In this document: one piece after another, positions 6,808 through 10,171 of the stretch
How positions within the stretch are numbered: position 1 is the stretch's first letter
Layout of the letters: each line of letters starts with the position of its first letter
Origin: Nocardioidaceae bacterium UBA4001
GTDB taxonomy: Bacteria; Actinomycetota; Actinomycetes; Propionibacteriales; Nocardioidaceae
Assembly (NCBI GenBank): GCA_002384855.1
Contig: DGBP01000068.1
Location: 5,859 to 16,029 of the forward strand
Direction: 5' to 3'
Length of the DNA stretch: 10,171 nucleotides
The notes under the pieces: model-generated
What the model was told of the DNA's origin: nothing
What the model saw: the letters and a program-made list of their open reading frames with translations, nothing else
Databases searched by the model: none
Program-made: the position numbers and the translations under genes

Positions 6808-7038
6808 GTGACCACTGCAGTTGCCCCCAGTACCCCACTGTCGGCTGTGGACCGCTGCGACCGATGCGGCGCTCAGGCCTACCTGCGCGTAGAGCTCACC
6901 GGTGGCGGCGACCTCCTCTTCTGCGCGCACCACGCCCGCGAGCACGGTGACAAGCTTCGCGAGATCGCAGTCCACGTGCACGACGAGACCGACCGTCTCA
7001 CCGACCGCCCGACCACGACCGCGGACAGCGAGCGCTGA
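6808..7038 (+). CDS. DUF7455-type small zinc-ribbon protein
   Basis: This 76-residue actinobacterial protein has a short N-terminus (MTTAVAPSTPLSAVDR), a metal-binding core with CDRC (Cys17, Cys20), AYLRVEL, then LLFCAHH (Cys39, His41, His42), and a charged tail ending in DETDRL and a Thr/Asp-rich stretch. The CX2C...CXHH arrangement should bind one zinc. I recall close relatives as a conserved small protein in Streptomyces and other actinobacteria. Their function is unknown to me. GTG 6808 is preferred because AAAGAGG lies six bases upstream, conserved sequence begins there, and the ECF-like promoter would start transcription near 6781. The in-frame ATG at 6787 (83 residues) would have almost no leader. 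The gene ends 24 bases before a strong terminator and is probably monocistronic. Confidence 0.85.
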   Translation: MTTAVAPSTPLSAVDRCDRCGAQAYLRVELTGGGDLLFCAHHAREHGDKLREIAVHVHDETDRLTDRPTTTADSER

Positions 7039-7061
7039 CCCGGACCCCCAGACCCGAACCC

Positions 7062-7097
7062 ACGAGGGCCCCGCACCTGACGGTGCGGGGCCCTCGT
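7062..7097 (+). terminator. Intrinsic terminator after the zinc-ribbon gene
   Basis: A perfect 16-base-pair stem (7062-7077 with 7082-7097) closes a four-base loop, TGAC. It begins 24 bases after the zinc-ribbon stop. No T-run follows, as is common for actinobacterial terminators. The hairpin also ends about 20 bases before the next start codon, so it separates the two transcripts or attenuates read-through. Confidence 0.85.
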
Positions 7098-7117
7098 CGT
7101 GTGGCAGGGTTACGCCG

Positions 7118-7594
7118 GTGAGCGGAGTCGAGGTCCTCGTCGCCCTGGCCATCCTGGCGGGCCTGGTCGGCATCGTGCTGCCCGTCCTTCCCGGCACGTT
7201 CCTGATCCTCGGAGCCATCCTGGTCTGGACCATCTGGGCCGGCAGCGGTGCCGCCTGGGTGGTGTTCGCGGTGGCCACCACCGTGCTCATGACCGGCCAG
7301 ATCGTGAAGTACGTCGTCCCCGGGCGCGGGCTACGCAGCTCGGGTGTGCCGACCTCCGTGCTCCTGCTGGGCGGGGTGCTCGGCATCGTCGGGTTCTTCG
7401 TGGTCCCGGTGATCGGCCTGGTGCTCGGCTTCGTGCTCGGGGTGTACCTGGCCGAGCTCCCCCGCGTCGGCCACGAGCGTGCCTGGCCCAGTACCAAGGC
7501 CGCGGTCAAGGCCGTGGGGCTCTCGATCCTGGTCGAGCTCGCGGCTGCCCTGCTCGCCACCGCCACCTGGATCGCCGGCGTCGTGGCCACCTGA
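7118..7594 (+). CDS. DUF456 family membrane protein
   Basis: This 158-residue, very hydrophobic protein starts at GTG 7118, with a weak GGCAGGG box eight bases upstream. The first helix runs into the DUF456 hallmark GLVGIVLPVLPGTFLILGA (about 15-33). A second helix is near AWVVFAVATTVLMTG, then a cytoplasm-like KYVVPGRGLRSSG turn, a glycine-rich pair of helices (about 77-110) and a last helix ending TWIAGVVAT. About five helices are likely. The family is widespread in actinobacteria and its role is unknown. The frame is open further upstream, but that part would cross the terminator stem. One base separates its stop from the EamA gene, so the two are almost certainly co-transcribed. Confidence 0.85.
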   Translation: MSGVEVLVALAILAGLVGIVLPVLPGTFLILGAILVWTIWAGSGAAWVVFAVATTVLMTGQIVKYVVPGRGLRSSGVPTSVLLLGGVLGIVGFFVVPVIGLVLGFVLGVYLAELPRVGHERAWPSTKAAVKAVGLSILVELAAALLATATWIAGVVAT

Positions 7595-7595
7595 C

Positions 7596-8447
7596 ATGGT
7601 CGCCGTCGCTCTCGCGCTCTACTCCGCGTTCGCCTACGGGCTCTCCGACTTCGTGGGCGGACTCGTGTCCCGACACGTCTCCGCCTGGCCCGTGGCCGTG
7701 GTCGGGCAGATCTCGGCTGCCCTCTGCACGGTGGCCGTCGCGGTCTTCGTCGACGGCTCACCCACCACGGCCGACCTGCTCTGGGCGCTGCTCGCGGGCG
7801 CCGGCAGCGGCGTCGGGACCGGCTTCCTCTACCGGGGCTTCGCAGCCGGCCGGATGAGCGTCGTGGCGCCCGTGTCGGCGGTCGGCGCGGCCGTCGTCCC
7901 CGTCCTCGCCGGAACGCTGATCCCCGAACGGCTGTCGTTGGTGGTCTGGGCCGGTGTGGTGCTCGCCCTCCCCGGTATCTGGCTGGTCTCGAGCACCGCC
8001 GAGGAGCTGCCCGACGGCGGGGCGCCCCGGGGCAGCCTCGCCGAGGGCGTGGTGGACGGCGTACTCGCCGGGCTGGGCTTCGGTGTGCTGTTCGCAGCGC
8101 TGGGGCAGGTGCCCGCGGAGGCGGGGCTGTGGCCGCTGGCGCTCGCCCAGGTCGTGTCGCTTCCGGCGGTGGTGCTGCTCGCCACCCTGCTCGGAGCCTC
8201 CTGGGTGCCGCGGCGGCGTCGGACGTGGTGGGCGCTGCTCGCCGGGCCGCTCGGCGCCTCGGCGACCGCGACGTTCCTCCTGGCCAGCCAGTCCGGCTAC
8301 CTGACGGTCTCGGGCGTGCTCGCCTCGCTGTACCCCGCCACGACAGTGCTGCTCGCCGCGGTGATCCTGCACGAGAAGGTGCACAGAGCCCAAGGGGTGG
8401 GCCTCGGGCTCTGTGCGGTGGCGATCGGCCTGGTGGCCGGCGGCTAG
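7596..8447 (+). CDS. EamA/DMT-superfamily transporter
   Basis: This 283-residue membrane protein is made of two EamA-type halves. The first closes with PERLSLVVWAGVVLALPGIWL (about 109-129) and the second with HEKVHRAQGVGLGLCAVAIG near the C-terminus. The usual fold has ten helices, with half 1 beginning at YSAFAYGLSDFVGG and half 2 at VVDGVLAGLGFGVLF after a polar linker (ELPDGGAPRG). DMT transporters of this type export small metabolites such as amino acids. The substrate cannot be read from the sequence. The ATG at 7596 was chosen over the open frame upstream because it follows the DUF456 stop by one base and starts directly at the first helix. Its stop lies one base from the convergent pseudogene's stop, and an 11-base inverted repeat sits inside its last codons. 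Confidence 0.88.
   Translation: MVAVALALYSAFAYGLSDFVGGLVSRHVSAWPVAVVGQISAALCTVAVAVFVDGSPTTADLLWALLAGAGSGVGTGFLYRGFAAGRMSVVAPVSAVGAAVVPVLAGTLIPERLSLVVWAGVVLALPGIWLVSSTAEELPDGGAPRGSLAEGVVDGVLAGLGFGVLFAALGQVPAEAGLWPLALAQVVSLPAVVLLATLLGASWVPRRRRTWWALLAGPLGASATATFLLASQSGYLTVSGVLASLYPATTVLLAAVILHEKVHRAQGVGLGLCAVAIGLVAGG
8381..8416 (+). repeat. Inverted repeat inside the 3' end of the EamA gene
   Basis: GCACAGAGCCC (8381-8391) and its exact complement (8406-8416) flank a 14-base spacer, about 30 bases before the stop. Because the next gene converges one base after the stop, a terminator for the DUF456-EamA unit may have to lie within the coding sequence. There is no T-run. Confidence 0.4.
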
Positions 8448-8448
8448 C

Positions 8449-8781
8449 TCAACCGCGGACGACCCACGGGGAGAAGTGACGGGGCCGTCCCAGCCAGTCC
8501 CGCGAGGGCCGGACCGGCTCGTCACCGGTGGAGGCCATCTCGCCCGAGGTGCTCACCTCGGCCCGGACCGCTCCGGGCTGCCGAGCACCTCACGGTCGAA
8601 GCGGATGACCGCGTTGACGACGCGGACGCGGTGGAGGTCCGCGCCGTGGTCGAGGTCACCGCGAGCGTCCTTGAAGCCGGCGATCTCGGCCGGCGGACCC
8701 GGCGACCATCGTGCCGCCGAGCGCCGAGGCGAGTGCCACGGCGGCGAGCCGGCGAAGGTGGAGGGTGTGGCGTGCGGTCAT
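8449..8781 (-). pseudogene. Decayed gene for a small secreted protein
   Basis: An ATG at 8781 has a strong ribosome site (GGGGGAG, seven bases upstream) and opens a typical export signal: MTARHTLHLRRL, a hydrophobic segment, then GTMVAGSA. That frame stops at 8656 after a basic, unnatural tail. A second frame picks up at once with EIAGFKDARGDLDHGADLHR, then VRVVNAVIRFDREVLGSPER, and stops at 8553. A third frame carries VRAEVSTSGEMASTGDEP onward, including RDWLGRPRHFSPWVVRG, to a TGA at 8449. Each piece looks protein-like only where the previous one fails. From memory, intact actinobacterial secreted proteins have a similar signal, FKDARGD...HRVRV and RDWL...FTPWV-like end, with more sequence between. 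I infer two frameshifts and probably an internal deletion. Sequencing error could mimic a single frameshift but not the missing middle. Confidence 0.6.
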
Positions 8782-8788
8782 AGCGGGA

Positions 8789-8795
8789 CTCCCCC
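8789..8795 (-). promoter_or_regulatory. Ribosome binding site of the decayed gene
   Basis: On the minus strand this reads GGGGGAG, seven bases before the ATG at 8781. It supports the former existence of a translated gene here. Confidence 0.55.
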
Positions 8796-8823
8796 GTGCT
8801 CCTGACGAGCAGGATGCCTGCCC

Positions 8824-8852
8824 GTCGTACGCCTCACCGTGAGGCGTACGAC
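8824..8852 (-). terminator. 29-base palindrome downstream of the sigma factor gene
   Basis: Arms of 14 bases (8824-8837 and 8839-8852) are exact complements around a single central C. It lies about 60 bases past the sigma factor stop and some 40 bases before the start of the decayed gene. The most likely role is the sigma gene's terminator, though no T-run follows. The near-absence of a loop also allows it to be a dimeric repressor's operator. No gene is visible in 8796-8913. Confidence 0.5.
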
Positions 8853-8913
8853 ACCAAGACGCCACCGCCCCCGTACATACAGGTTGCACAGGGGCGTTGG
8901 GAAAGCGCTGAGG

Positions 8914-10171
8914 TCAGTCCAGGTAGTCGCGCAGCACCTGCGACCGCGAGGGGTGGCGCAGCTTCGACATCGTCTTGGACTCGATCTGGCGGATCCGCTC
9001 GCGGGTCACGCCGTAGACCTTGCCGATCTCGTCGAGGGTCTTGGGCTGGCCGTCGGTGAGGCCGAAGCGCATCGAGACCACGCCCGCTTCGCGCTCCGAC
9101 AGCGTGTCGAGCACGGCGTGCAGCTGCTCCTGCAACAGCGTGAAGGAGACGGCGTCGGCCGGGACGATCGCCTCCGAGTCCTCGATCAGGTCGCCGAACT
9201 CGGAGTCGCCGTCCTCGCCGAGAGGCGTGTGCAGCGAGATCGGCTCGCGGCCGTACTTCTGGACCTCGATGACCTTCTCGGGGGTCATGTCGAGCTCCTT
9301 GGCGAGCTCCTCCGGAGTGGGCTCGCGGCCGAGGTCCTGCAGCATCTGGCGCTGGACACGGGCGAGCTTGTTGATGACCTCGACCATGTGCACCGGGATC
9401 CGGATGGTGCGGGCCTGGTCGGCCATCGCACGGGTGATCGCCTGGCGGATCCACCAGGTGGCATAGGTGGAGAACTTGTAGCCCTTGGTGTAGTCGAACT
9501 TCTCGACCGCACGGATCAGGCCGAGGTTGCCCTCCTGGATCAGGTCGAGGAAGAGCATGCCGCGGCCGGTGTAGCGCTTGGCCAGCGACACGACCAGGCG
9601 GAGGTTGGCCTCGAGCAGGTGGTTCTTCGCCCTGCGGCCGTCCTCGGAGATCCACTCGAGCTCCTCGCGCGCCTTCTCGCTGAGCTTGGTGCCGGAGGCG
9701 AGCTTCTCCTCCGAGAAGAGGCCGGCCTCGATCCGCTTGGCGAGCTCGACCTCCATCTCCGCGTTGAGGAGGGGGACCTTGCCGATCTGCTTGAGGTAGT
9801 CCTTGACCGGGTCGGCGGTCGCACCGGCGACCATGACCTGCTGGATGGGCTCGTCGGTGTCGTCCGCGGCGGAGATGACGAAGCCCTTGCTCTCGTCCTC
9901 CTCCTCCTTGAGCGTGGGGTCCTGCGCGAGGTCCTTCTCGAACTGCTCGTCGGGGACGTCGGGGAGGACCTTCTTGCCGTCGGGGCCGACGGTCGGGGCG
10001 GCCTCGCTCGGTGCGGCCTTGGCCGCCTTCTTCGCGGTGCTCCTGGTGGCCCTCTTCGCCGGGGCCTTCGCAGCCTTCTTCGCGGTCGGCGCGGCCTCCT
10101 CCGCTGCCTCCGCCGCGGGCTCGGCCTTCTTGGCGACCGGCTTCGCTGCGGCCTTCTTCGCCGGGGCCTTC
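8914..10171 (-). CDS. sigA: Principal RNA polymerase sigma factor (SigA/HrdB type), 5'-truncated by the window
   Basis: 418 residues are visible; the start lies beyond the right edge. The first 53 or so are Lys/Ala/Pro-rich with repeated AKKA-type units, followed by an acidic stretch (DEQFEKDLAQ...EEEDE) and FVISAADD. The sigma core then begins: region 1.2 at DPVKDYLKQIGKVPLLN (visible 120-136), region 2 with LIQEGNLGLIRAVEKFDY and YATWWIRQAITRAMADQ (236-252, -10 recognition), region 3 with REPTPEELAKEL, and region 4 with LDTLSEREAGVVSMRFGL and TLDEIGKVYGVTRERIRQIE (378-397, -35 recognition), ending RSQVLRDYLD. It is the essential housekeeping sigma subunit. An internal ATG at 9834 is not the true start, because the frame stays open and family-like for 112 codons upstream. 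The C-terminus is near invariant, so the call is very secure. Confidence 0.97.
   Translation of the reverse strand, partial: KAPAKKAAAKPVAKKAEPAAEAAEEAAPTAKKAAKAPAKRATRSTAKKAAKAAPSEAAPTVGPDGKKVLPDVPDEQFEKDLAQDPTLKEEEDESKGFVISAADDTDEPIQQVMVAGATADPVKDYLKQIGKVPLLNAEMEVELAKRIEAGLFSEEKLASGTKLSEKAREELEWISEDGRRAKNHLLEANLRLVVSLAKRYTGRGMLFLDLIQEGNLGLIRAVEKFDYTKGYKFSTYATWWIRQAITRAMADQARTIRIPVHMVEVINKLARVQRQMLQDLGREPTPEELAKELDMTPEKVIEVQKYGREPISLHTPLGEDGDSEFGDLIEDSEAIVPADAVSFTLLQEQLHAVLDTLSEREAGVVSMRFGLTDGQPKTLDEIGKVYGVTRERIRQIESKTMSKLRHPSRSQVLRDYLD

Noticed and set aside
8656..8889. 77-codon minus-strand frame taken as an intact small gene
   Set aside because: Only the part from the ATG at 8781 is plausible, and it loses sense after the signal peptide. 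It is better explained as the first piece of a pseudogene.
9020..9466. Plus-strand 148-codon frame opposite the sigma gene
   Set aside because: It is a Ser/Arg-rich shadow of an almost invariant sigma factor core.
1..10171. CRISPR array, tRNA, rRNA, insertion sequence or phage genes
   Set aside because: I saw no regularly spaced repeats, tRNA-like cloverleaf with a conserved T-loop, transposase motifs or phage structural genes on either strand.

Overview
The window is GC-rich throughout, has strong G/C preference at third codon positions, frequent GTG starts and ATGA/GTGA stop-start overlaps. Together with an lprG-type lipoprotein gene, an HrdB/SigA-type sigma factor and an actinobacterial ParE, this points to a high-GC actinobacterium. 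A Nocardioides-like member of Propionibacteriales is my best guess from gene style, but the genus is an inference.

Left part (1-4282, + strand). The tail of an unidentified gene (1-141) is followed by a tightly packed run: an LprG/LppX-type lipoprotein (154-846), a 14-helix-type MFS exporter resembling mycobacterial P55/Rv1410 (843-2546), and a sucrase/ferredoxin-like [2Fe-2S] protein (2543-3484). Each junction in this trio overlaps by 4 bases. After a 19-base gap comes a small single-pass membrane protein (3504-3788), then a beta-class carbonic anhydrase (3785-4282), again overlapping by 4 bases. The carbonic anhydrase may also have its own leaderless promoter. The first two genes form the known lipoprotein/exporter lipid-export pair. 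The ferredoxin-like gene looks translationally coupled to it.

Middle (4302-6807). The ParE-type topoisomerase IV subunit B lies on the minus strand, convergent with the carbonic anhydrase. Its upstream region, about 415 bases up to the divergent zinc-ribbon gene, is rich in regulatory-looking structure: a strong hairpin over the probable parE transcription start, a cluster of GTCAC/GTGAC pentamers, an imperfect 40-base tandem repeat, and an ECF/SigR-like promoter for the divergent gene.

Right part (6808-10171). A small DUF7455-type zinc-ribbon protein ends in a near-ideal intrinsic terminator. It is followed by a DUF456 membrane protein and an EamA/DMT transporter, separated by one base. Convergent with these, on the minus strand, is a decayed secreted-protein gene (8449-8781) that I reconstruct from three reading frames. 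A 29-base palindrome follows, then the principal sigma factor gene, which runs off the right edge. Its visible N-terminal extension is lysine/alanine-rich and its catalytic core is intact.

Most genes are ordinary housekeeping or accessory actinobacterial genes. The least expected items are the pseudogene remnant, the parE/DUF7455 intergenic architecture, and the ferredoxin-like gene coupled to an LprG/P55-type exporter.
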